DNA from: Bacteroidota bacterium
Lineage (GTDB): Bacteria > Bacteroidota > Bacteroidia > Flavobacteriales_D > Crocinitomicaceae
Assembly: GCA_024280295.1 (NCBI GenBank)
Contig: JAJRQK010000006.1
Span: 62,001 to 126,000 of the forward strand
Reading direction: 5' to 3'
DNA: 64,000 bases
The notes beneath the pieces were generated by a model. That model ran no database searches, was not told where the DNA came from, and saw nothing but the letters and a program-made list of their open reading frames with translations. Below, one piece after another: positions 8,819-16,404 of this stretch (the first letter of the stretch is position 1; every line of letters begins with the position of its first letter). The position numbers and the translations under genes were made by a program.

Positions 8819-9474
8819 AAAGGAGTTTAATTATTATTCTAAGTGTTCTTCTTTCAGTTGCTACTGGTTGCACTGAGGAAAAAAAGGATTCTGGTCTTCC
8901 ACGTCTTGGAATGCACGATATTAGTTCTAAAATGGTGGATGGTAAAGAAGTGTCGGATACCGTTTATGCAACAATACCAGATTTTAGTTACCTAAACCAA
9001 GATTCTGTAATGGTGAAGTCTTCCGAGATGAAAGGTAAAGTTTGGATTGCAGATTTTTTCTTCAGCACTTGCCCTACGATTTGCCCGGTTATGACTACCC
9101 AGATGAAAAGGCTGAACAAAATGACCGAAGACCTCAATGAGCATATTCAGTACATTTCATTTTCAATCAACCCAGATTATGATCAACCTTCAGTGTTGAG
9201 AAACTACATCAAACATCACGGAATTGAAGCGAAGAACTGGAATTTCTTTACAGGTAACGAAGAAGAGACACATCAACTTGGAGTAGAACATTTTATGGTT
9301 CACGCTCAGTCAGATGAGAATTCCCCAGGTGGATTTGCACATTCTCCCGCTTTCGTTTTGATCGATCGTGAAGGTGTTGTGCGTGGTGTTTATGTTGGCA
9401 CCGAGACAGAAGATGTTGACAAACTAGAGAAAGACCTTCGTTTACTTTTATCTATCGAATATGGAGTTGAGTAA
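8815..9474 (+). CDS. SCO1/SenC family copper chaperone lipoprotein
   Basis: Sco proteins deliver copper to, or reduce, the CuA site of oxidase subunit II. The 219-residue protein begins with a lipoprotein signal ending at C19 (SVATGC). C86 and C90 in STCPTICP form the metal-binding CxxxC, and H176 in GGFAHSPAFVLID is the third ligand. An in-frame start at 8743 would lie deep inside the previous gene; the start at 8815 uses the ATGA overlap and places the signal peptide at the N-terminus. It overlaps the next gene by 14 bases. Confidence 0.93.
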   Translation: MKRSLIIILSVLLSVATGCTEEKKDSGLPRLGMHDISSKMVDGKEVSDTVYATIPDFSYLNQDSVMVKSSEMKGKVWIADFFFSTCPTICPVMTTQMKRLNKMTEDLNEHIQYISFSINPDYDQPSVLRNYIKHHGIEAKNWNFFTGNEEETHQLGVEHFMVHAQSDENSPGGFAHSPAFVLIDREGVVRGVYVGTETEDVDKLEKDLRLLLSIEYGVE

Positions 9475-9985
9475 ACCTCAAAATATTGCCAAGACCAAGA
9501 AATTCATTTACGCAGTTTCAATCATTGTTCCAGTCGCAGTAGCATCACTTTTTAAAGTAGAAGTTGAGGGGGTTGATCTTTCCTTCCTTCCTGCTGTTTA
9601 TGCAACAATCAATGGATTAACTGCAATCTTACTCGTCTCCGCTATTATTGCCATCAAAAACAAAAACATCAAACTCCATCGAATGCTCATTCGAATGTGC
9701 TTGGTATTATCAATTCTATTTCTTGGATGCTATATCGCATACCATATTACCTCTGACGCAACTCCTTACAGGGGTTCAATGGGAGCAATTTACTATCCAT
9801 TATTAATTGCTCATATTTTTCTGAGCGTACTAGTAATTCCAGTTGTTTTACTAACCTACTTATGGGCTTGGATTGGTGATTTTACAAAGCACAAGAAATG
9901 GACGCGATTCGCTTTTCCAATTTGGCTGTTTGTTGCGGTTAGTGGAGTCATTGTTTATTTGATGATTTCTCCTTATTACACTTAG
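9461..9985 (+). CDS. DUF420 family membrane protein (CtaM-like)
   Basis: A 174-residue protein with about five membrane helices. It has the DUF420 landmarks: a histidine near LHRMLIRM (about 67-74), the CYIAYHITSDATPYRG segment near 87-102, HIFLS, and the K(H)KKWTRFAFPIWLFVAVSGVIVYLM C-terminus. In Bacillus-type bacteria the DUF420 protein CtaM is needed for active aa3-type oxidase, which fits its place at the end of this oxidase assembly operon. The start overlaps the Sco gene by 14 bases, implying translational coupling. Confidence 0.88.
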   Translation: MELSKPQNIAKTKKFIYAVSIIVPVAVASLFKVEVEGVDLSFLPAVYATINGLTAILLVSAIIAIKNKNIKLHRMLIRMCLVLSILFLGCYIAYHITSDATPYRGSMGAIYYPLLIAHIFLSVLVIPVVLLTYLWAWIGDFTKHKKWTRFAFPIWLFVAVSGVIVYLMISPYYT

Positions 9986-10221
9986 CTATTCCCTGTGCCT
10001 TGGTGTTATCCTGTTTTCTCCGTCAAAATTCACTTACATCTAATAACCAATCACTAAACTATGTGATTTTGACGCCATTTCAGCTTACATGCTTTAGTTT
10101 CCTTTTGATCATTGTTCAAACTTCCAATTCGGCAAGCTATCGCACTCCGTCTGGGCGTAGGCTATACTTCGTAATAAATCGAATTCAAGAAAGGCCATCA
10201 AATCATTTGATAATAGTAAGA
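9986..10221. other. Gap between convergent genes, with an inverted repeat
   Basis: No gene called. An imperfect inverted repeat, CGTCAAAATTCAC (10021-10033) with GTGATTTTGACG (10063-10074), could form a stem with a 29-base loop. On the minus strand an open stretch at about 10110-10220 reads ...SIAYAQTECDSLPNWKFEQ-stop. This stretch looks less AT-rich than its surroundings and could be part of a dispersed repeat, but I cannot test that here. Confidence 0.3.
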
Positions 10222-11238
10222 TTATAATGTTTCTGGATCAAACTCTTCAACTCGAATAATCACATTCGGGCCATTGCTGCCAAATGAACCACTGATTCCG
10301 CGAACACCAGGAAAACCATCTCTACCATCTATTTGACCTGTATCGCCGTCTCCACCATCACCTTTTTTTCCTCCTTCACCGTATGAACCTCCGCGACCAC
10401 CAGAATTACTAATAGAAATCGCACCCGCTACAGCAGAGGCGTTTGTGTGAACAATGATTGAAATGGTTCCACCATTACCTCCGTTACCGCCATTTCCGCC
10501 AGTACCACCGTTACCGCCATCTCCTACTTTTTTAGTAGATTCAGTTGTAACGCGCCCATCTTTTCCGTCGCCGCCATCACCACCATCGCCGCCATCACCA
10601 CCATCACCACCGGGGAAATCAATGACACAATTATTGCTGTTGATACTTTTATATTTCCAAACCTCGCCTGTTGCATTATTCGCAACCCGAACGCGTGTTT
10701 CACTTCCTTCTTTCCAAGCATGAATGGAGTAATTTCCACCGTGTGATCCATTTTCACCATGCGGACCATTGTTTCCGTCCTTGCCATCTCGACCAATTAG
10801 TCGATTACCTACTTTTTTCTGATCTTTTCCATCTGCACCATCCACGGAAGTCTCGTTAATTCTAATCGTTCCCTGATAATTCAATACAATGCTGTCCATC
10901 GAAGTGAATGTCTCATCTTTATCAGAGATTGTGAATTCGGCGCGAACTACTTCGTTGTTGAAACTCGTTGGGTGACCAACAATCATCATCGAATTTTCAG
11001 AGATAAAATCAATTTCTAATGAACTGATCTCTAACTTTCTGTGGTTTGTAATGATAATCTCTTCCCCATCATTCATTAGAGCAACGACATTACCTAAAAC
11101 ACTCGAACCATAGTTAATAGGTTGATCGGGTGAATGGTCAATGTAAATTTGCTGAATATTAGCAACCTCTATTTTTTTTGAGTTGCCACAACTTGCAACA
11201 AGTGCGAATAGTGTGAATAGTGTGACTGTTTTTTTCAT
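10222..11238 (-). CDS. Collagen-like, glycine-rich lipoprotein
   Basis: A 338-residue protein with a lipoprotein signal ending at C17 (VASC). Residues about 20-130 look like a beta-rich globular domain. From 133 on, low-complexity Gly-X-X stretches alternate with short ordered parts: GADGKD...GRDGKDGNNGPHGENG (134-165), GGDGGDGG repeats with GKDG (210-228), GDGGNGGTGGNGG (239-257), and a C-terminal block at 280-324. This resembles bacterial collagen-like or glycine-rich surface proteins. Function is unknown. It starts 11 bases after the glycosyltransferase gene stops, so the two are probably cotranscribed. No T9SS domain is visible, so it is presumably membrane-anchored by lipid. Confidence 0.8.
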   Translation of the reverse strand: MKKTVTLFTLFALVASCGNSKKIEVANIQQIYIDHSPDQPINYGSSVLGNVVALMNDGEEIIITNHRKLEISSLEIDFISENSMMIVGHPTSFNNEVVRAEFTISDKDETFTSMDSIVLNYQGTIRINETSVDGADGKDQKKVGNRLIGRDGKDGNNGPHGENGSHGGNYSIHAWKEGSETRVRVANNATGEVWKYKSINSNNCVIDFPGGDGGDGGDGGDGGDGKDGRVTTESTKKVGDGGNGGTGGNGGNGGNGGTISIIVHTNASAVAGAISISNSGGRGGSYGEGGKKGDGGDGDTGQIDGRDGFPGVRGISGSFGSNGPNVIIRVEEFDPETL

Positions 11239-11249
11239 AAGTTGTGAAC

Positions 11250-12377
11250 TTAATTTCTTTCTGCCGTTTTAACTAAAACATCCCAAACATTTTCCGCAGA
11301 TTTTTCCCACGAGAAAAGTCTGGATCTTTCAAGTCCTTTTTGAATTAATTCCATTCTTAGCTTGCTATCATTCAGTAAAACGCACAATTTCTCGTATATA
11401 TCATCGACATCAAATGGGTCGCAATAAAGTGCAGCATTACCCGCTACCTCAGGAAGTGAAGTCTTATTTCCCGATAGAATAGTCGTTCCAGATTTCATCG
11501 CTTCCACCAACGGAATTCCAAATCCTTCAAAATAGGGAACGAAGGTAAATACGGTTGCCGATGCCATGATTCTTGCTAACTCATCCAGCGGGACATGTCC
11601 TGTGAAGTGGATGTGCTTCTGAAGTGAATCGGAAATTTCAGAATCCAATGCTGATCCTTTCCAAAGTGCTTCACCAACAATGATTAGTTCGTATGGACAG
11701 TTTTCATCATTTCTAAGCTCTTCAAATGCAGCTAAAAGCCTTCTTAAATTCTTCCTTGGATGTAGTGCACCAACAAAAAGCAGGTAAGGTCTTCCATCAG
11801 AGTATTTATCTCGAACATCTTGCTGATCTAAATCAGAAATAGGCTTGAATGCGTCAGATGCACCATTCCATGAGACAGTAATTTTATCTTCGGATATATT
11901 ATATGTGGTGCAAATATCTTGTTTTGAAGCCTCAGAAACAGTAATAATGTGATTCGCTACATGGGCAAATTTCGGAAAATAAGTACGCAGATAATTACGT
12001 GGACTCTTTGGCAAATCTTCTGGGAAATGCTCGAAATTGATATCGTGAATTACTCCAACTTGTGGAATGTTGGTTTTCAAACTCAAATACCCATCTGGAG
12101 AAAAGAAAATATCTGCTTGATACTTTTTTAATGCTCGAGTAACTGATCTATTGAACCAAATCTTGAATAGAATAGGATGTCGAGCTTGGGGTTTTAAAAT
12201 TACTGCTTCAACATTATCACCAAAAATAAAACGGTCATCAAAAGGGCGATCAAATAAGAAAATAAAGGTGTGATTCGGATGATTTTCAACGAGTCGCTTT
12301 ACAATTTCAAAGGTGTACCAACCAAATCCCTCCATCTTGTGAGGAAGTAAAAATCGAGTATTGATGGCAATGCGCAT
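11250..12377 (-). CDS. Family 4-type glycosyltransferase
   Basis: A 375-residue GT-B fold glycosyltransferase, presumably transferring a sugar from a nucleotide-sugar donor in cell-surface glycan synthesis. Visible landmarks are the N-terminal G-F-G-W-Y-T segment (about 17-22), VGALHPRKNLRRLLAAFEEL (about 201-220) and the donor-binding FEGFGIPLVEAMKSG (about 284-298). These are typical of the RfaB/WbpY-like GT4 group. Acceptor and sugar cannot be inferred. It lies between an MBL hydrolase and a collagen-like lipoprotein on the same strand. Confidence 0.88.
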   Translation of the reverse strand: MRIAINTRFLLPHKMEGFGWYTFEIVKRLVENHPNHTFIFLFDRPFDDRFIFGDNVEAVILKPQARHPILFKIWFNRSVTRALKKYQADIFFSPDGYLSLKTNIPQVGVIHDINFEHFPEDLPKSPRNYLRTYFPKFAHVANHIITVSEASKQDICTTYNISEDKITVSWNGASDAFKPISDLDQQDVRDKYSDGRPYLLFVGALHPRKNLRRLLAAFEELRNDENCPYELIIVGEALWKGSALDSEISDSLQKHIHFTGHVPLDELARIMASATVFTFVPYFEGFGIPLVEAMKSGTTILSGNKTSLPEVAGNAALYCDPFDVDDIYEKLCVLLNDSKLRMELIQKGLERSRLFSWEKSAENVWDVLVKTAERN

Positions 12378-12416
12378 GAAACTAAGTTAGTAGGAAATGA
12401 TGACTAATCCCACAGA

Positions 12417-13064
12417 TTATTGAGTAAGAATGTAATTCGTTCTCTTTTCTTCACCAATAGTTGTTTCTGGACCGTGACCACAATAAATAATTGTCTCTTC
12501 TGGCAGTTTAAACATCACTTCATTAATTGTCTTTTTTAGCACCTCCATATTTCCTCCAGGGAGATCAACTCGACCAAAACTACCTTTAAAAAGAACATCA
12601 CCATTGATAACGAATTCATTCACTTTATCATAAAAAACAACGTGTCCGGGAGCATGTCCAGGTGTGAATAAAACATCGAACTTCATCTCTCCGAATGATA
12701 GAGTCTCTCCTCCTTTTAATAAATGAGTTGCTTGAATTGTAGGGGCCGAATATCCAGGAAACCCATAGATGTGAGCGTAATTCTCAACAGTTTTCAGCGT
12801 TTCCACATCAATTTCATGCATGTAAAAACCCAGCGAGTACGTTTTGAGAATATAATCTAATCCAAGTACATGATCAATATGAGAATGCGTCAACAAAACT
12901 GCAAGGGGCGTTAAACTTTCATTACAGATAAAGTTGGAGAGTTTTTCTTGCTCCTCACGTTCATAACATCCCGGATCAATTATAACACAGCTCTTACCAT
13001 CATGTAATAAATAGGTGTTCTCTTGAAAGCCGTTGAAAGTGAACTTTTCTACTGTAATTGACAT
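12417..13064 (-). CDS. MBL-fold metallo-hydrolase (glyoxalase II-like)
   Basis: A 215-residue metallo-beta-lactamase-fold hydrolase. The metal-binding motif THSHIDH is at 59-65 (H60, H62, D64, H65). Further ligands are in TPGHAPGHVVF (about 134-144), the VINGDVLFKGSFGRVD aspartate and CGHGPET near 195-201. This arrangement is common to YcbL/GloB-like thioester hydrolases. The substrate is unknown; hydrolysis of S-lactoylglutathione or a related thioester is the family guess. The next gene on this strand starts about 40 bases downstream. Confidence 0.88.
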   Translation of the reverse strand: MSITVEKFTFNGFQENTYLLHDGKSCVIIDPGCYEREEQEKLSNFICNESLTPLAVLLTHSHIDHVLGLDYILKTYSLGFYMHEIDVETLKTVENYAHIYGFPGYSAPTIQATHLLKGGETLSFGEMKFDVLFTPGHAPGHVVFYDKVNEFVINGDVLFKGSFGRVDLPGGNMEVLKKTINEVMFKLPEETIIYCGHGPETTIGEEKRTNYILTQ

Positions 13065-13146
13065 AAATAATCTATTTTAGATGCTATTTCAACGTAAAAT
13101 TAGAACGATTTTACATTAAGGCACTGTTTTTGAAGGTTCTCTTTCC

Positions 13147-13154
13147 TATATTTG
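13147..13154 (+). promoter_or_regulatory. -7 promoter element of the 13169 lipoprotein gene
   Basis: TATATTTG, an exact TAnnTTTG match, ends 14 bases before the ATG at 13169. A TTG is present at 13130-13132, closer than the usual -33 spacing. Confidence 0.6.
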
Positions 13155-13168
13155 TCAAAAATTGAAAA

Positions 13169-13699
13169 ATGAAATACGTATTAATACTTTTTGTGGGAGT
13201 TCTGTTAATGAGTTGTGGAACTAAAATCCCTTTTACTAATAAAGTGAAGGATGAATTTGGCCTTGACAGTAATAAATCGATGGCGAAAGTTCAATTCTTT
13301 ACTTCTGCTACAATTAAACTTCAAAGAAGTAAAGCTTCAGGAAATCAAGGTACAACTCAAGATGGTACATTGGTCTCAAGCTCTAATAGTGAGCAAGATA
13401 TCATTACTATTCCAATCGGAACAAAATGTATCTTTGAAGAGCAAGCTAATGGGAACATTACTGTACGCTTTGAACCAGGTGTTGGGCACACAATTTCATT
13501 TGGAATGCGTCAAGGGCAATCATCAGGAAAGTATTACTTACTTGCAGATTGGAAAGCTGAAAAAGGTGGAGCTGTTGAATACGGTAATAAAACTTATTAC
13601 GCCACAACTTCTAGTGGAACAGCATACTTGCAAGTAGTAAAGAAAAAATTAGCGAAAACAAAGAAGAAAGAACGCTTCGTGAATGGTATGAAAGTATAA
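13169..13699 (+). CDS. Putative lipoprotein of unknown function
   Basis: A 176-residue protein beginning MKYVLILFVGVLLMSCGTKIPF, a lipoprotein signal with C16. The rest is soluble and beta-rich, with a basic tail (KKKLAKTKKKERF). The central part contains FFTSATIKLQRSK and VRFEPGVGHTISFG. I do not recognise the family. It is monocistronic: its own promoter element lies upstream and a strong terminator begins 18 bases after the stop. Confidence 0.75.
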   Translation: MKYVLILFVGVLLMSCGTKIPFTNKVKDEFGLDSNKSMAKVQFFTSATIKLQRSKASGNQGTTQDGTLVSSSNSEQDIITIPIGTKCIFEEQANGNITVRFEPGVGHTISFGMRQGQSSGKYYLLADWKAEKGGAVEYGNKTYYATTSSGTAYLQVVKKKLAKTKKKERFVNGMKV

Positions 13700-13716
13700 C
13701 TTTCGTGTAAATATTT

Positions 13717-13751
13717 AAAAGGTCGGTTATCAATGATAACCGACCTTTTTT
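13717..13751 (+). terminator. Rho-independent terminator after the 13169 gene
   Basis: GGTCGGTTATC pairs perfectly with GATAACCGACC around a three-base loop. The flanking A and T runs extend the stem, and the hairpin ends in a T tract. Confidence 0.92.
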
Positions 13752-14088
13752 GTTGCATATAGATCGACTTCATTTATACTCACATCAGCAACGGTAACAC
13801 AGTTTGAGGTGTCGCTACAATTCCCGATAGTGGTTTGCACAGCATACTCACCGTTAATTATTGGAGTATCTGTTTGATTGGTTTCACCAGCGATATGAGT
13901 AAAACAATTTGAACAACTTAACCACTGATAACTTAGTCCACCTTGATCAACTGGTAGAACACTGACTGTGTAAGTGACTCCTGTACTTGGATCATCAAAA
14001 TCACCTCTGTTACTAAACTACTATCACAGCCTAGAATTGTTGCGAGTGAATCAGTATAAAAGCCACTAAGGGTCAAATTCGGTTTATG
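13730..14088 (-). pseudogene. Remnant of a secreted adhesin (Ig-like surface repeats)
   Basis: Two minus-strand reading frames carry fragments typical of Bacteroidota surface proteins. The first (from 14088) reads LTLSGFYTDSLATILGCDSS followed by LVTEV. After a frame change near 14005 the second reads DDPSTGVTYTV, then SYQWLSCSNCFTHIAGETNQ, then GEYAVQTTIGNCSDTSNCV, then VSINEVDLYATK. Repeats with YQWL.C...F..I.GETNQ and a cysteine pair followed by a short linker usually precede a T9SS sorting domain. Here a stop comes 4-5 codons later, inside the terminator of the neighbouring gene. There is no start and no sorting domain, so this is a decayed 3' fragment. Confidence 0.7.
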
Positions 14089-14093
14089 TTATT

Positions 14094-14513
14094 TTGGAAC
14101 TTGTTACGGTCGTATCTTGTGAGTTGAAACAAACAGGAGGTAGATTAAGCGTACCAACTCCGGAAATTGATTCTCTGGATCTAATCATTGATAAAAATAG
14201 TGATGACACAACTGAACGTACAGAGCAAATTACTCAGTTTCCAGATATCGAAGCATCATATTCGGGAGGTAAAGCTGCCAAGATGAAGTTTGTCATTGAA
14301 GTTGGATTACAAGGTCGAGTGTATATCCTTTGTTGTTGAAAGGGATGGTAAATTGACTAATCTCAAGATAATACGCGGGATATCAATAGAACTTGATAGA
14401 GAAGCAATACGAGTAGTTCGGGTATGCCAAACTGGGAAGCAGCTAAATCCAAAGACAAGACTGTTAGATCACTCTATAGACTTCCAATATCGTTCGTGCT
14501 CAGTGATATTTGA
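14094..14513 (+). pseudogene. Frameshifted TonB C-terminal domain remnant
   Basis: Three segments in alternating frames together give a TonB C-terminal domain: FPDIEASYSGGKAAKMKF...GLQGRVY (to about 14323), then ISFVVERDGKLTNLKIIRG and ELDREAIRVVR (about 14323-14420), then GMPNWEAA...VRSLYRLPISFVL (14421-14501), ending at TGA 14511-14513. Frame changes are explained by loss of two bases in a TATA stretch near 14323 and one G near 14421. The usual NxxYPxxAxE stretch between KMKF and GLQGRVY also appears to be missing. No convincing start or membrane anchor is seen. An intact member would pass inner-membrane energy to outer-membrane receptors. Confidence 0.8.
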
Positions 14514-14577
14514 CTTATCGACACAAAAAAGTATGTAACTCTTAAGTCTTCCTGTCCGCCATCTTGAAATCTCCTTC

Positions 14578-15975
14578 CTAATCCAACGACCCAATCATCT
14601 TTTTAGGATCTACCCAGTTGTCGTATTCATCCGCAGGAACATAACCTAAGCGAACAGCTTCTTCACGTAGCGTAGTCCCATTTTCATGGGCAGTATTAGC
14701 AATTTCAGCTGCTTTGTAGTAGCCAATTTTCGTGTTCAAAGCAGTAACGAGCATCAGAGAGTTGTTCACCAATTCGTCAATTCGCTTTTGATTTGGTTCA
14801 ATTCCACGAGCACAGTTTACATCAAATGAAGCGCAGGCATCACCAATTAACTGAGCACTCTGAAGTAAATTTGCTGCCATCATAGGTTTAAAAACATTCA
14901 ATTCATAATGACCTTGCATTCCGCCAACAGTTATCGCAACATCATTCCCCATCACTTGAGCACAGACCATTGTAATTGCTTCAGCTTGAGTAGGATTTAC
15001 TTTTCCTGGCATGATTGAAGATCCTGGTTCGTTTGCTGGAATAGTAATTTCTCCAATACCTGAACGTGGACCAGAAGCCATGGAACGAATGTCGTGTGCT
15101 ATTTTATTCAAAGAAACTGCCAGCTGTTTCAATGCTCCGTGAGTTTCAACAATTGCATCGTGTGCTGCTAATGCTTCAAATTTATTTTCAGCAGTGATAA
15201 ACGGAAACCCTGTGAATTCTGCAATTTTTTTGGCAACTAATACATCATATCCTTTAGGAGTATTCAGCCCAGTTCCAACTGCTGTACCTCCTAATGCTAA
15301 TTCAGAAAGGTGAGTCATTGTGTTGTTCAATGCTTTCAGTCCATGATTAAGTTGAGAAACATAGCCCGAGAATTCTTGACCAAGTGTTAACGGGGTGGCA
15401 TCCATTAAGTGAGTACGACCAATCTTTACCACATCCTTAAATGCTTTTGATTTTGCCTCCAATGTATCTCTTAATTGCTCAATGCCTGGAATTGTTATTT
15501 CTACAATTTTCTTGTAGCAGGCGATATGCATTCCCGTTGGAAAAGTATCGTTACTCGATTGTGATTTATTGACATCGTCGTTTGGAAGAATTGTTTTTTC
15601 TCCTTCACCAATTTTCATTCCTTGATTAACATGCGCACGATTTGCGATCACTTCATTTACATTCATGTTACTTTGAGTTCCAGAACCCGTTTGCCAAATC
15701 ACCAACGGAAACTGGTCATCAAGTTTCCCAGCAATAATTTCATCTGCTGCAACTGAAATTAAATCTCGTTTTTGCTCAGTTAATACTCCCAAATCACAAT
15801 TTGCATGAGCGGCAGCTTTTTTCAAATAAGCAAATGCATGAACTATTTCGATGGGCATTGAAGCCGGATTACCGATTTTAAAGTTGTTTCGAGATCGTTC
15901 AGTTTGTGGTCCCCAATATTTATCAGCTGGTACTTTTACTTCTCCAATCGTATCTTTCTCAATGCGGTACTCCAT
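14578..15975 (-). CDS. fumC: Class II fumarate hydratase
   Basis: FumC interconverts fumarate and L-malate in the TCA cycle. The superfamily signature [11 protein letters not shown] is present, along with [13 protein letters not shown] near 105-117 and [20 protein letters not shown]. An in-frame ATG 33 bases further upstream would add 11 residues not found in the family; the ATG at 15975 gives [16 protein letters not shown] and 465 residues, the usual length. A TATTTTTG promoter element on the same strand lies about 100 bases upstream. Confidence 0.95.
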   Translation of the reverse strand: MEYRIEKDTIGEVKVPADKYWGPQTERSRNNFKIGNPASMPIEIVHAFAYLKKAAAHANCDLGVLTEQKRDLISVAADEIIAGKLDDQFPLVIWQTGSGTQSNMNVNEVIANRAHVNQGMKIGEGEKTILPNDDVNKSQSSNDTFPTGMHIACYKKIVEITIPGIEQLRDTLEAKSKAFKDVVKIGRTHLMDATPLTLGQEFSGYVSQLNHGLKALNNTMTHLSELALGGTAVGTGLNTPKGYDVLVAKKIAEFTGFPFITAENKFEALAAHDAIVETHGALKQLAVSLNKIAHDIRSMASGPRSGIGEITIPANEPGSSIMPGKVNPTQAEAITMVCAQVMGNDVAITVGGMQGHYELNVFKPMMAANLLQSAQLIGDACASFDVNCARGIEPNQKRIDELVNNSLMLVTALNTKIGYYKAAEIANTAHENGTTLREEAVRLGYVPADEYDNWVDPKKMIGSLD

Positions 15976-16071
15976 AATAGATGTTTTATATTTTATATGT
16001 CTAATCAATTTCTTCTCTTGGTCTCAGCGGATTAATTGAATTATTTAATTAATTTTAGCACTGTTAAAACA

Positions 16072-16079
16072 CAAAAATA
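16072..16079 (-). promoter_or_regulatory. -7 promoter element of fumC
   Basis: Read on the minus strand, this is TATTTTTG, an exact TAnnTTTG match. It gives a leader of about 95 bases for fumC. It lies 8 bases from the start of the divergent small gene at 16088, so the two transcripts diverge from one short interval. Confidence 0.5.
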
Positions 16080-16087
16080 ACAAAGAG

Positions 16088-16243
16088 ATGGGCATATTAG
16101 GTACAGTAATTTTCCTTTTCATCGGTGGAATGGCATTTTGGCTATTAGTTTTCTTGATGGGATTCATCCTACCTTACTGGATTACCTTAGGAGCAATGGA
16201 AAAACTTCGCCCAAAAAGAATCCTAGAAGACACTAAAGAGTAA
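16088..16243 (+). CDS. Small membrane protein, 51 residues
   Basis: ATG 16088 opens a frame that ends at TAA 16241-16243. The product begins MGILGTVIFLFIGGMAFW and continues with LLVFLMGFILPYW, a long hydrophobic stretch (about 3-40), then a charged tail (MEKLRPKRILEDTKE). This layout, one or two helices and a basic/acidic tail, is typical of real small membrane proteins. I do not recognise the family. It is divergent from fumC and convergent with the large outer-membrane protein gene. Confidence 0.65.
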   Translation: MGILGTVIFLFIGGMAFWLLVFLMGFILPYWITLGAMEKLRPKRILEDTKE

Positions 16244-16404
16244 ATTCTTTTTCTTTCTTAATCAACTTTGCTGATTTGCCGATAAAGTAGCTGGTGCAAT
16301 TAAGCTATTGAAAATAATAATTTATCAAAAACTACTTTTCGCTAGATCTTTACTGTTGATTTTATCCTAAGTATTTCTTAGTTTATTAGGACTCAAGTAA
16401 CTAT

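Noticed and set aside
10021-10074. Inverted repeat as a transcription terminator
   Set aside because: The 29-base loop and the lack of a T tract make it a poor terminator.
10454-10859. Proline-rich and serine-rich plus-strand frames over the collagen-like gene
   Set aside because: They are antisense shadows of the Gly-X-X triplet repeats; the minus frame has the signal peptide and full length.
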